Shown here: positions 46,340-54,931 of the stretch, piece by piece | Numbering within the stretch: position 1 is the stretch's first letter | How the letters are laid out: each line of letters starts with the position of its first letter | Notes under the pieces: model-generated | The model's input: only the letters and a program-made list of their open reading frames with translations | Databases searched by the model: none | What the model was told of the DNA's origin: nothing | Translations under genes and position numbers: made by a program | NCBI GenBank assembly: GCA_017554615.1 | Contig: JAFZHY010000012.1 | Span: 1-64,000, forward strand | Direction of reading: 5' to 3' | Source of the DNA: Clostridia bacterium | Lineage (GTDB): Bacteria > Bacillota > Clostridia > UMGS1840 > HGM11507 | Length of the DNA: 64,000 bases

Positions 46340-47731
46340 ATGGTAAAAAAACTTTCTGCTCCCACAGACTTAACAAAAGGGACACCGTGGAAAGGTATAT
46401 TGATGTTTACTCTGCCAATGTTAATTGGTAATATAGCCCAGCAATTATACAGTACGGTGGATAGTATTGTTGTTGGTAAATATATAGGGGATAATGCCCT
46501 TGCCGCAGTCGGCAGTGCAATGCCTATTCTTAATATGCTTCTTGTTTTATTTATCGGTATATCTGCAGGTGCTAATATTATGGTGTCCCAGTATTACGGT
46601 GCTAAAAACAGGGATGCCCTTTCTTATACAATAGGTAACTCTATAACAATAACCATAATTTGCTGTATAGGTCTTATCCTTGTTGCAACACCTTTTATCA
46701 GGCCTATTCTTATAATGTTAAATACTCCGCAGTCTATACTTAATGACTGTACAAGTTATCTTACAATTTCTCTCATAGGTATTGCGGGTATGGCTTTTTA
46801 TAATATTTTAAGTGGTATTATAAGAGGTATGGGAGATTCTTTTTCCTGCCTGATTTATTTACTGGTTGCAACAGTTATAAATATTGTTTTAGATATAGTT
46901 TTTGTTGCCTATGTAAAAATGGGGGTAGCAGGTGTTGCATATGCTACTGTAATTTCACAGGTTGTTTCTGCTTCTTTATGTCTTATTAAACTTTCTAAAA
47001 TGAACGAATATTTTGACTTTGGCTTAAAATATATAAAACCTGTCGGCACATATTTAAAAACTATAATAAGGCTTGGTATTCCGTCAGGAGTAACTCAGGC
47101 AATAGTATCTTCTGCTATGATTGTTGTTCAATCGCTTACAAATTGTTTTGGCGAACTTTTTATTGCAGCCAATGTAATTATAATGCGTGTTGACGGTTTT
47201 GCCATGATGCCAAACTTCTCTTTCGGAATGTCCCTTACAACTTATTCAGGGCAGAATGTAGGCGCAGGTAATTATGAAAGGGTTACAAAAGGTGCAAAGC
47301 AGGGAACACTTCTTGCGGTTTTATGTTCAACATTTATAACACTTGTTATTTTAATATTCGGTAAATACCTTATGATGTTATTTACAGATACCAAAGAACT
47401 TGTTGATATGAGTTATAATCTTATGATGATTCTTGCAGTTGGATATATTGCTATGGCTGTAACACAAAGCTTGTCAGGTATTATGAGAGGAGCAGGGGAT
47501 ACATTAACCCCTATGTGGATTTCTCTTATTACAATCGTATTTCTGCGTGTTCCTCTTGCATATGGTATATCATATATGACAAGAACACCCCTTCTTCCAT
47601 ATGGTGTAAAAGAATGTATCCAGATTTCTCTTCTTATATCATGGGTTATGAATGCAATTATAACTTTACTTTTCTATAAAGCAGGTAGATGGAAGAAAAA
47701 AGCAATTACAAACAGTATTCAGGAAAACTAA
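46340..47731 (+). CDS. MATE-family multidrug/metabolite exporter
   Basis: A 463-residue membrane protein with twelve predicted helices in two homologous halves. The first half begins with LPMLIGNIAQQLYSTVDSIVVGKYIGDNALAAVGSA. Typical MATE positions include QYYGAKNRDAL and the second-half GQNVGAGNYERV. It would use a sodium or proton gradient to export drugs or metabolites. The start after GAGGTGAT at 46340 suits the promoter. The gene stands alone with its own promoter and terminator. Confidence 0.93.
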   Translation: MVKKLSAPTDLTKGTPWKGILMFTLPMLIGNIAQQLYSTVDSIVVGKYIGDNALAAVGSAMPILNMLLVLFIGISAGANIMVSQYYGAKNRDALSYTIGNSITITIICCIGLILVATPFIRPILIMLNTPQSILNDCTSYLTISLIGIAGMAFYNILSGIIRGMGDSFSCLIYLLVATVINIVLDIVFVAYVKMGVAGVAYATVISQVVSASLCLIKLSKMNEYFDFGLKYIKPVGTYLKTIIRLGIPSGVTQAIVSSAMIVVQSLTNCFGELFIAANVIIMRVDGFAMMPNFSFGMSLTTYSGQNVGAGNYERVTKGAKQGTLLAVLCSTFITLVILIFGKYLMMLFTDTKELVDMSYNLMMILAVGYIAMAVTQSLSGIMRGAGDTLTPMWISLITIVFLRVPLAYGISYMTRTPLLPYGVKECIQISLLISWVMNAIITLLFYKAGRWKKKAITNSIQEN

Positions 47732-47746
47732 TATATAATAAAAAAT

Positions 47747-47784
47747 AATGCACTGTGAAGATAATCTTCACAGTGCATTTTTGT
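47747..47784. terminator. Terminator of the MATE gene
   Basis: AATGCACTGTGAAGA and TCTTCACAGTGCATT form a perfect 15-base-pair stem with a TAA loop, followed by T residues. Confidence 0.88.
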
Positions 47785-47841
47785 TTAATCATTTCAATAT
47801 TAGTTGTGCAAATTTTATTAAAATAAATTGCTTATTGCAAT

Positions 47842-48840
47842 TTATTTCATCGCTTCTTCAACAGCAACAGCAACTGCAACAGATGCACCAACCATTGGGT
47901 TATTACCCATACCGATTAGTCCCATCATTTCAACGTGAGCAGGAACTGAAGATGAACCTGCAAACTGAGCATCAGAGTGCATTCTTCCCATTGTGTCTGT
48001 TAAACCGTAAGAAGCAGGACCTGCAGCCATATTGTCTGGGTGAAGAGTTCTTCCTGTACCTCCGCCTGAAGCAACGGAGAAGAAGTTTTTACCCATTTCA
48101 ATTCTTTCTTTTTTGTATGTGCCCATAACAGGGTGCTGGAATCTTGTAGGGTTAGTAGAGTTACCTGTGATACCAACGCCTGCATCTTCAAGATGAAGAA
48201 TAGCAACACCTTCTCTTACATCGTTTGCGCCATAGCAGTTAACTTTTGCTTTGTCTCCGTTTGAGTAAGGAATTTTTTCTATAACTTTAAGTTCGCCTGT
48301 AGCATAGTCATAATCAGTTTTAACGTATGTGAAACCGTTAATTCTTGAAATGATCTGAGCTGCATCTTTACCAAGACCGTTTAAGATAACTCTTAATGGC
48401 TCTTTTCTAACTTTGTTTGCTGATCTTGCGATACCGATAGCACCTTCAGCAGCAGCAAATGATTCGTGTCCTGCAACGAATGCAAAACATTTTGTTTCTT
48501 CTCTTAAAAGCATAGCAGCAAGATTACCGTGGCCTAAACCAACTTTTCTCTGTTCAGCAACTGAACCAGGAATACAGAATGCCTGTAAACCTTCACCGAT
48601 TGCTTCAGCAGCATCAGCAGCAACTTTGCAACCTTTTTTAATTGCAATAGCAGCACCAAGTGCGTATGCGTAACAAGCATTTTCAAAACAGATTGGCTGA
48701 ATGTCTTTAACTAATTTTAAAACATCAATGCCTTTGTCATTACAGATTTTAACTGCATCTTCAATACTTGCAATATCATATTGTTTAAGAACAACATTTA
48801 TTTTATCAATTCTTCTTTCGTAACCTTCAAATAATGGCAT
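47842..48840 (-). CDS. GGGtGRT-motif protein linked to Fe-S cluster assembly
   Basis: A 332-residue protein with the name-giving GGGTGRT motif near residue 253, followed by LHPDNMAAGPASYGLTDTMGRM. It is rich in glycine and alanine in the last third. This family is found beside a NifU-like scaffold gene, as here, 17 bases downstream. The reaction is not known. The pairing suggests a part in iron-sulfur metabolism, but no catalytic motif can be named. Confidence 0.75.
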   Translation of the reverse strand: MPLFEGYERRIDKINVVLKQYDIASIEDAVKICNDKGIDVLKLVKDIQPICFENACYAYALGAAIAIKKGCKVAADAAEAIGEGLQAFCIPGSVAEQRKVGLGHGNLAAMLLREETKCFAFVAGHESFAAAEGAIGIARSANKVRKEPLRVILNGLGKDAAQIISRINGFTYVKTDYDYATGELKVIEKIPYSNGDKAKVNCYGANDVREGVAILHLEDAGVGITGNSTNPTRFQHPVMGTYKKERIEMGKNFFSVASGGGTGRTLHPDNMAAGPASYGLTDTMGRMHSDAQFAGSSSVPAHVEMMGLIGMGNNPMVGASVAVAVAVEEAMK

Positions 48841-48857
48841 AACAACTCACCTCCTGA

Positions 48858-49553
48858 TTATTCTTTTCTTGGATCGATATATTTAACAGCATCGTCAAAT
48901 CTACCGTATCTGCCTGTAGCCTTATCCATAGCTTCTTTAGGATCTGTACCTGCTTTAATCATATCCATCATTCTTCCGAAGTTGATGAATTCGTAACCGA
49001 TAATTAAATCTTTATCGTCAATAGCAAGTTTTGTAACATAACCTTCAGCCATTTCTAAGTATCTTGGACCTTTTTCAGTAGTTGAATACATTGTACCAAC
49101 CTGAGAACGAAGCCCTTTACCTAAGTCTTCCAAACCAGCACCGATAGGTAAACCGTTTTCAGAGAAAGCAGTCTGAGTTCTACCGTAGATAATCTGTAGG
49201 AATAATTCTCTCATAGCAGTATTTATAGCATCACAAACAAGGTCTGTGTTAACTGCTTCAAGTAAAGTTTTACCTGCTAAAATTTCAGCAGCCATAGCAG
49301 CAGAGTGAGTCATACCGGAACAACCGATTGTTTCAACCAATGCTTCTTTGATAATACCGTCTTTAACGTTAAGGCTAAGCTTACATGCGCCCTGCTGAGG
49401 TGCACACCAGCCGATACCGTGTGTAAAACCGGAAATATCTTTGATTTCTTTTGCCTGAACCCATTTGCCTTCTTCAGGAATAGGAGCAGGACCATGATTA
49501 ACGCCTTTTGCAAGGCATATCATATTTTGAACTTCATGTGTTAATTCGCTCAT
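48858..49553 (-). CDS. Iron-sulfur cluster assembly scaffold (NifU-like)
   Basis: A 231-residue protein related to the N-terminal domain of NifU/IscU, with cysteines in GIGWCAPQQGACKLS, VETIGCSGMTHSAAM and LVCDAINTAM that could hold a nascent cluster. It is longer than canonical IscU, with a C-terminal extension of about 90 residues. It is the first gene of a two-gene minus-strand unit with the GGGtGRT protein and has an AAGGAGG ribosome site. Confidence 0.82.
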   Translation of the reverse strand: MSELTHEVQNMICLAKGVNHGPAPIPEEGKWVQAKEIKDISGFTHGIGWCAPQQGACKLSLNVKDGIIKEALVETIGCSGMTHSAAMAAEILAGKTLLEAVNTDLVCDAINTAMRELFLQIIYGRTQTAFSENGLPIGAGLEDLGKGLRSQVGTMYSTTEKGPRYLEMAEGYVTKLAIDDKDLIIGYEFINFGRMMDMIKAGTDPKEAMDKATGRYGRFDDAVKYIDPRKE

Positions 49554-49586
49554 GATAATCCTCCTTAGTTAATTATTTCAAATTTT

Positions 49587-49615
49587 ATTATACTTAAAAT
49601 TAGTATACTTGTCCA
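49587..49615 (-). promoter_or_regulatory. Sigma-A promoter for the Fe-S scaffold operon
   Basis: On the minus strand: TGGACA (49610-49615), a 17-base spacer and TATAAT (49587-49592). Confidence 0.6.
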
Positions 49616-49632
49616 TAGTTTTTTAAAATTTT

Positions 49633-50727
49633 TTACACATTAAATCTGAATAAAACTACATCTCCGTCCTGGAATACATATTCTTTTCCTTCAGAACGAA
49701 CAAGCCCTTTCTCTTTAGCATTAGCCATACTTCCACATTCTATTAAATCTTTATAAGAAATTACTTCTGCACGGATAAATCCTCTCTCAAAATCTGAATG
49801 GATTTTACCTGCTGCCTGAGGTGCTTTTGTTCCTATTTTAATTGTCCACGCTCTTGTTTCAGTTTCACCTGCAGTAAGAAAACTCATAAGACCAAGTAAT
49901 TTGTAACTTGCCTTAATCAGTCTGTCAAGACCTGATTCGTTAATTCCAAGTTCATTTAAAAATGCATTCTTTTCTTCATCGTCAAGTTCTGCAATTTCAG
50001 ATTCTATCTTTGCAGAAATAGGGAGTACCAAAGAATTTTCTTTATCTGCAATTTCACTTACCTTTTTAACAAGTTCGTTATTGTCAATTCCGTCAATAAA
50101 ATCATCTTCAGAAACATTTGTAGCATATATAACAGGTTTTGCAGTAATAAGTGCAACCTCTTTTATAGCCTCTTTTTCTTCAGCTGATAAATCTAAAAGA
50201 CGAACACAGGTTTCGTTTTCAAGCGCTTCTTTAATTTTTAAAAGAACATCAAGTTCTGCCTGATACTTTTTGTCTCCCTTTAACATTTTTCTTGTTCTGT
50301 CTATCCTTTTTTCAACTATATCAAGGTCAGAAAGTATAAGTTCTATATTGATTGTGTCAATATCTCTTTTAGGGTCAATGCTTCCTTCAACGTGAACAAT
50401 GTTAGGGTCTTCAAAACATCTTACAACGTGAATAATAGCATCAACTTCTCTTATATGAGATAAGAATTTATTTCCAAGGCCTTCGCCCTTTGATGCACCC
50501 TTAACAAGCCCTGCAATATCTACAAATTCAATAGCAGCAGGAATAGTTTTTTTAGAGTTATACATCTTAGTAAGCACATCCAGCCTTTCGTCAGGAACAG
50601 TAACTATTCCGACATTTGGGTCAATAGTGCAAAAAGGGTAGTTGGCAGATTCAGCACCTGCTTTTGTTATTGCATTAAATAGTGTACTCTTACCAACATT
50701 AGGTAAGCCTACTATACCTAATTTCAT
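49633..50727 (-). CDS. ychF: YchF-family ATPase/GTPase (OLA1-like)
   Basis: Conserved P-loop NTPase that binds ribosomes and prefers ATP. The 364-residue protein starts MKLGIVGLPNVGKSTLFNAIT, with G1 GLPNVGKS (residues 6-13), the switch region ESANYPFCTIDPNVG, DIAGLVKGASKGEGLGN near 70, and a C-terminal TGS domain ending EGKEYVFQDGDVVLFRFNV. It lies in the same direction as the Fe-S scaffold genes but has its own promoter. Confidence 0.96.
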   Translation of the reverse strand: MKLGIVGLPNVGKSTLFNAITKAGAESANYPFCTIDPNVGIVTVPDERLDVLTKMYNSKKTIPAAIEFVDIAGLVKGASKGEGLGNKFLSHIREVDAIIHVVRCFEDPNIVHVEGSIDPKRDIDTINIELILSDLDIVEKRIDRTRKMLKGDKKYQAELDVLLKIKEALENETCVRLLDLSAEEKEAIKEVALITAKPVIYATNVSEDDFIDGIDNNELVKKVSEIADKENSLVLPISAKIESEIAELDDEEKNAFLNELGINESGLDRLIKASYKLLGLMSFLTAGETETRAWTIKIGTKAPQAAGKIHSDFERGFIRAEVISYKDLIECGSMANAKEKGLVRSEGKEYVFQDGDVVLFRFNV

Positions 50728-50765
50728 ACTAAAATCATTCCTTTATACATAATAATCTACTATGC

Positions 50766-50794
50766 ATTATACCTTATTTTTCCCTGAATTTCAA
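50766..50794 (-). promoter_or_regulatory. Sigma-A promoter for ychF
   Basis: On the minus strand: TTGAAA (50789-50794), a 17-base spacer and TATAAT (50766-50771). Confidence 0.6.
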
Positions 50795-50842
50795 CACTTA
50801 CAAACCAAATAAAAAATTTTTTTCAAATATACTTAATTCCCC

Positions 50843-50871
50843 TTGACATAACACTATATATGGTGTATAAT
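50843..50871 (+). promoter_or_regulatory. Promoter of the ribonucleotide reductase operon
   Basis: Perfect TTGACA (50843-50848) and TATAAT (50866-50871) with a 17-base spacer. The spacer is almost filled by a palindromic NrdR-type site, so a bound repressor would block RNA polymerase. Confidence 0.72.
50851..50866 (+). promoter_or_regulatory. NrdR box 1
   Basis: ACACTATATATGGTGT matches the NrdR consensus acaCwAtATaTwGwgt at 15 of 16 positions. NrdR represses ribonucleotide reductase genes when dATP is plentiful. The site lies between the -35 and -10 of the nrdJ promoter. Confidence 0.65.
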
Positions 50872-50881
50872 CTTCAATGTT

Positions 50882-50897
50882 GACGCTTATATTGTGT
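50882..50897 (+). promoter_or_regulatory. Possible NrdR box 2 (right half only)
   Basis: The right half TATTGTGT fits the NrdR consensus at all eight positions, but the left half is poor. Its centre is 31 bases, about three helical turns, from box 1. Phased pairs are usual for NrdR. Confidence 0.4.
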
Positions 50898-50988
50898 TTT
50901 GGTTCTGTGGGAAAATCGCATAACCAAGCACTTTTTAACACTATTTATACGAATGAAAAGGAATAAATTAAGGGAAAGGGAGAAAAAA

Positions 50989-53253
50989 ATGGAAAACTAC
51001 ACAATGGAAAATTGGTTCAGTACCGATTTACAAAGAGATATCTGGCTTAAAAAGTATCAGCATAATGACGAATCATTTGACGAATTTTTTGAAAGAGTAA
51101 GCGGTGGAAACAAAAAAATCAAAGAATTTATGATGGCAAAAAAATTCCTTCCTGGCGGAAGAATTATAGCAAGCCGCGGACTTAATAAAAAGAACAGAAA
51201 GATTACATATTCAAACTGTTATGTTATTACTCCGCCTGAGGATAATATAGAAAGTATTTTTGAATGTGCATCTAAACTTGCAAGAACATTTTCATACGGT
51301 GGAGGTTGTGGTATAGATATATCCAAACTTTCTCCTGCAGGTGCTAAAATAAACAATGCTGCCAAAGAAACTACAGGTAGTGTTTCATTTATGGACCTTT
51401 ATTCGCTTGTAACCGAACTTATAGGCCAGTCTGGAAGAAGAGGAGCGCTTATGATTTCTCTTGACTGTTCCCACCCTGATGTTGAATCATTTATAGATAT
51501 AAAGAATGACCTTGATAAAGTTACAAAAGCAAACATTTCAATAAGAATTACAGATGCTTTTATGGAAGCAGTTAAAACTGACGATTACTGGACAATGTCA
51601 TATGTAAGAGATGAAACAAAAGAAGTAATCGAAAAGAAAGTTAAAGCAAGAGATTTATTCAATAAACTTGTATTTAATAACTGGGATATGGCAGAACCTG
51701 GTGCACTGTTCTGGGACAGAATAGAAAACTGGAATCTTCTTAGCGAAGATGACCGTTTTAAATTTGCAGGGGTTAACCCATGTGCAGAAGAGCCACTTCC
51801 TGCAGGGGGTAGTTGTTTACTTGGAAGTATCAACCTTGCAGAATTTGTTGACAATGCATATCAGGTTAGTGCTGAATTTGACTACGAAGGTTTTGGAGAA
51901 GCAGTTGAACAATCAGTTATATACCTTAACGAAGTATTAGAAGAAGGTTTACCACTTCATCCTTTGAAAGAACAAAGAGAAAGCGTTAATAACTGGAGAC
52001 AAATCGGTCTTGGTATTATGGGTCTTGGCGACTGTCTTATTAAGTTAGGTATAAAATATGGTACTGATGCTGCAGTAGAAATATGTGATAAAATTGGTTT
52101 TGTAATGGCAGACAGAGCGATACTTACAAGTGCAAAACTTGCTAAAAAGTTCGGAACATACCCAATGTATGATGAAAACGCTGTTATGAATTCTCCTTAC
52201 TTTATAGCAAACACATCTAAAGCGACTAAAAAAGCAGTTAAAGAAAACGGTTTAAGAAACAGCCAACTTTTAACAATAGCACCAACAGGTACTATTTCAA
52301 CAATGCTTGGAATAAGTGGTGGTATAGAGCCTATATATAATATTTCCTATATGAGAAGAACACAGTCTCTTCACGGGGAAGACAGATATTATAAAGTATA
52401 TACACCTATCGTTTCTGAACTTATGGAAATGAAAGAAATAAAAGACGAAGAAAATCTTCCTCCATATGTTGTTACTGCTATGACTCTTGATTATAAAGAA
52501 AGAATCAATATGCAGGCAGTATGGCAGAAACATATTGATGCATCTATCAGTTCAACTGTTAATGTTCCTGAAGAATTCACTACAAAAGATGTATTTGACT
52601 TATATATCAAAGCGTGGGAAAAAGGTCTTAAAGGTATAACAATTTACAGAGATAACTGCAGAAGAAGCGGAATATTGGTTAATAGTATGCCAAAAGACGA
52701 AAAGAAAGACGAGTTTAAATTTGACTCTGTTAAACCTATCAGTCGTGCTGTTTTAGGTAAAACATACGGAACAACTACCAAGTATAAAACTGCTTGTGGA
52801 AATCTTTATGTTACTATCAACAGAGATAAAAACGGTAATATAGTTGAATCTTTCGTTAACACTTCTAAAAACGGTATCTGTAAATCTAATATCGACGGTC
52901 TTAACAGAATGATTTCACTTTGCTTAAGAGGTGGAGTGCTTGTTGACGAAATTATTGACCAGTTGACAAATATCACTTGCCCTGCATGTGTAAGATATAA
53001 AACAAAGGGAGAATACTTAGACGGTATTTCTTGTCCTGATATTATTGCAAAAGCATTAAAAGAAGAATATAATACAGAACTTTTTGTTGGCGGAAAAGGT
53101 AAAGACAATGAGCCAAAAGAAGATAAAGACCAGGTTTCTTTCAACTTAGAAGATGATGTTTCAACTTTGACAAACTGTCCTGAATGTGGCGAAAAACTTC
53201 GTCATGAAGCAGGTTGCGTTCAGTGTGTTTGTGGTTGGTCTAAATGTATGTAA
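50989..53253 (+). CDS. nrdJ: Adenosylcobalamin-dependent ribonucleotide reductase (class II)
   Basis: Makes deoxyribonucleotides with a B12 cofactor, so it needs no oxygen. It has 754 residues from the ATG after GGGAG. Active-site marks are the first reactive Cys in YSNCYVITPPEDN, NPCAEEPLPAGGSCLLGSIN (Cys and Glu of the radical site) and APTGTISTMLG. The C-terminal part has a TSCPD-like domain and a short zinc-ribbon/redox tail (CPECGEKLRHEAGC). An in-frame ATG at 50899 would place 30 odd residues ahead and lies in box 2, so 50989 is preferred. Confidence 0.95.
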   Translation: MENYTMENWFSTDLQRDIWLKKYQHNDESFDEFFERVSGGNKKIKEFMMAKKFLPGGRIIASRGLNKKNRKITYSNCYVITPPEDNIESIFECASKLARTFSYGGGCGIDISKLSPAGAKINNAAKETTGSVSFMDLYSLVTELIGQSGRRGALMISLDCSHPDVESFIDIKNDLDKVTKANISIRITDAFMEAVKTDDYWTMSYVRDETKEVIEKKVKARDLFNKLVFNNWDMAEPGALFWDRIENWNLLSEDDRFKFAGVNPCAEEPLPAGGSCLLGSINLAEFVDNAYQVSAEFDYEGFGEAVEQSVIYLNEVLEEGLPLHPLKEQRESVNNWRQIGLGIMGLGDCLIKLGIKYGTDAAVEICDKIGFVMADRAILTSAKLAKKFGTYPMYDENAVMNSPYFIANTSKATKKAVKENGLRNSQLLTIAPTGTISTMLGISGGIEPIYNISYMRRTQSLHGEDRYYKVYTPIVSELMEMKEIKDEENLPPYVVTAMTLDYKERINMQAVWQKHIDASISSTVNVPEEFTTKDVFDLYIKAWEKGLKGITIYRDNCRRSGILVNSMPKDEKKDEFKFDSVKPISRAVLGKTYGTTTKYKTACGNLYVTINRDKNGNIVESFVNTSKNGICKSNIDGLNRMISLCLRGGVLVDEIIDQLTNITCPACVRYKTKGEYLDGISCPDIIAKALKEEYNTELFVGGKGKDNEPKEDKDQVSFNLEDDVSTLTNCPECGEKLRHEAGCVQCVCGWSKCM

Positions 53254-53269
53254 CAGGGGAGAAATAAAA

Positions 53270-53764
53270 ATGAAGATCAGAGGATTTATGGTATGTAAAG
53301 GCTTTGAAGACCAGGGCATTACATTACCTCAAAGAAGCACAAAAAACAGCGCAGGTTATGATTTTTGTGCTGCAGAAGATACAGTTATTGAATCATATTT
53401 TAAAAAACTGATAAAACTAATTACAAATAAAGAAGAAAATCCTGTTAAACCAACCCTTGTAAAAACCGGTATAAAATCTTATATGCCGGATGACGAAGTT
53501 TTATATATTTATAACCGTTCATCCAACCCTATGAAAAAGGGTATTGTACTTGCAAATTCCGTTGGTGTTATTGACAGTGATTATTTTGAAAACCCTGATA
53601 ATGACGGGCATATTATGTTTGCATTCTATAATTTTTATCCTTTTGATATAACAATTAAAAAAGGGGATAAAATAGGTCAGGGAATATTCCAGAAATATTT
53701 AATAGCAGACGGAGACGAAGCCGAAGGAGAAAGAACCGGAGGATACGGAAGTACAGGGAGATAA
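53270..53764 (+). CDS. dut: dUTP diphosphatase (trimeric dUTPase)
   Basis: Hydrolyses dUTP to dUMP, keeping uracil out of DNA and supplying the thymidylate precursor. In the 164-residue protein, motif 1 is STKNSAGYDFCAAED and motif 2 is YIYNRSSNPMKKG. Motif 3 is NSVGVIDSDYFENP, motif 4 lies in KKGDKIGQGIF, and motif 5 is ERTGGYGSTG. An insertion of about 20 residues after motif 1 (KKLIKLITNKEENPVK) is not in short dUTPases. The start at 53270 follows a GGGGAG site. It shares the RNR operon. Confidence 0.9.
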   Translation: MKIRGFMVCKGFEDQGITLPQRSTKNSAGYDFCAAEDTVIESYFKKLIKLITNKEENPVKPTLVKTGIKSYMPDDEVLYIYNRSSNPMKKGIVLANSVGVIDSDYFENPDNDGHIMFAFYNFYPFDITIKKGDKIGQGIFQKYLIADGDEAEGERTGGYGSTGR

Positions 53765-53767
53765 TAT

Positions 53768-54364
53768 ATGAATAAAAAACTAATATCCATTCTTTTGCTT
53801 ATAGTTTTGATGCTTTCAGGTTGCTCAGGTGCTAAAGATGATTTAAGTTTATCCTATCCTTTTGAAGTTTTAACAAGTAAGGATATTATCGAGGCGCAGA
53901 TTCAACTTGCAAACGATAAGGTAATTGAACTTGAGTTGTACCCTGAAATTGCACCTGTAACAGTATCTAACTTTATGTATCTTGCAAATGAAGGCTTTTA
54001 TGATGGGCTTATTTTCCACAGAGTAATCAGTGGCTTTATGATTCAGGGTGGCTGCCCTAACGGAATAGGTACAGGTGGCCCTAATTACAGAATAAAGGGC
54101 GAGTTTAAAGATAATGGCGTTAATAATCCTCTAAATCATACAAGAGGCGTAATCTCAATGGCAAGAACATCAAATTCATACGATTCTGCAGGTTCTCAGT
54201 TTTTTATAATGCATAGAGATTATCCATCACTTGACGGGCAATATGCAGCATTTGGCAGAGTAACAGAGGGTATGGATGTAGTTGATGAAATTGCAAGTGT
54301 TATGACCGATTCAAATGATAAGCCATTAGAAGATATAGTTATTAAAACTATTATTATAAAATAA
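53768..54364 (+). CDS. Cyclophilin-type peptidyl-prolyl isomerase, lipoprotein
   Basis: A 198-residue prolyl isomerase fixed to the outside of the membrane. Residues 1-19 end in lipobox MLSGC. The cyclophilin domain has GLIFHRVISGFMIQGG (catalytic Arg), SMARTSNSYDSAGSQFFI and DGQYAAFGRVTEGMDVVD. It would help fold exported proteins. A close paralogue without the signal peptide lies directly downstream. Confidence 0.92.
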   Translation: MNKKLISILLLIVLMLSGCSGAKDDLSLSYPFEVLTSKDIIEAQIQLANDKVIELELYPEIAPVTVSNFMYLANEGFYDGLIFHRVISGFMIQGGCPNGIGTGGPNYRIKGEFKDNGVNNPLNHTRGVISMARTSNSYDSAGSQFFIMHRDYPSLDGQYAAFGRVTEGMDVVDEIASVMTDSNDKPLEDIVIKTIIIK

Positions 54365-54378
54365 CAGGAGAAAAAAGT

Positions 54379-54891
54379 ATGAATTATCCTTTTGAAATAA
54401 TTACAACAAAAGAAAAGATAAATTGTGAAATTTTGCTTGATACAGATGAAGTTATAACATTAGAACTTTATCCTGATATTGCGCCTATAACAGTTTCTAA
54501 TTTTAAATACCTTGCCAATAAAGGTTTTTATGACGGACTTATTTTTCACAGAGTAATAGAAGGCTTTATGATTCAGGGTGGTTGCCCTGAGGGAAGAGGT
54601 ACAGGTGGCCCAGGATATAATATAAAAGGAGAATTTTTGGCAAACGGAGTTGAAAATAACCTTAAACACTTAAGAGGGGTTATTTCCATGGCAAGAGCAA
54701 TGAGTTATGACTCTGCAGGTTCTCAATTCTTTATTATGCATCTTGATGCTCCTCATCTTGACGGTCAGTATGCCGCTTTTGGTAAGGTTGTATCAGGCTA
54801 TGAAGTAGTCGACAGAATTGCCGCAGAAAGAGTAGACTTTTCTGACAGACCTCTTAATAAAGTAATAATAAAATCAATTAAAGTAGACTAA
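54379..54891 (+). CDS. Cyclophilin-type peptidyl-prolyl isomerase, cytoplasmic
   Basis: A 170-residue enzyme nearly the same as the preceding protein over its whole cyclophilin domain (GLIFHRVIEGFMIQGGCPEG, SMARAMSYDSAGSQFFI), but with no signal peptide, so it should act in the cytoplasm. The two arose by tandem duplication. It is the last gene of the nrdJ operon and ends at a terminator. Confidence 0.92.
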   Translation: MNYPFEIITTKEKINCEILLDTDEVITLELYPDIAPITVSNFKYLANKGFYDGLIFHRVIEGFMIQGGCPEGRGTGGPGYNIKGEFLANGVENNLKHLRGVISMARAMSYDSAGSQFFIMHLDAPHLDGQYAAFGKVVSGYEVVDRIAAERVDFSDRPLNKVIIKSIKVD

Positions 54892-54894
54892 AAT

Positions 54895-54931
54895 AAAAAA
54901 ATACAAACTCTTATAGAGTTTGTATTTTTTT
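54895..54931. terminator. Bidirectional terminator between the ppi gene and cca
   Basis: AAATACAAACTC and GAGTTTGTATTT form a perfect 12-base-pair stem with a TTATA loop, with A and T runs on the two sides. The convergent genes end on either side. Confidence 0.85.

Noticed and set aside
50878-50988. Considered a cobalamin riboswitch before nrdJ
   Set aside because: The leader is only about 110 bases and lacks the B12-box (GCCACTG-like) core.
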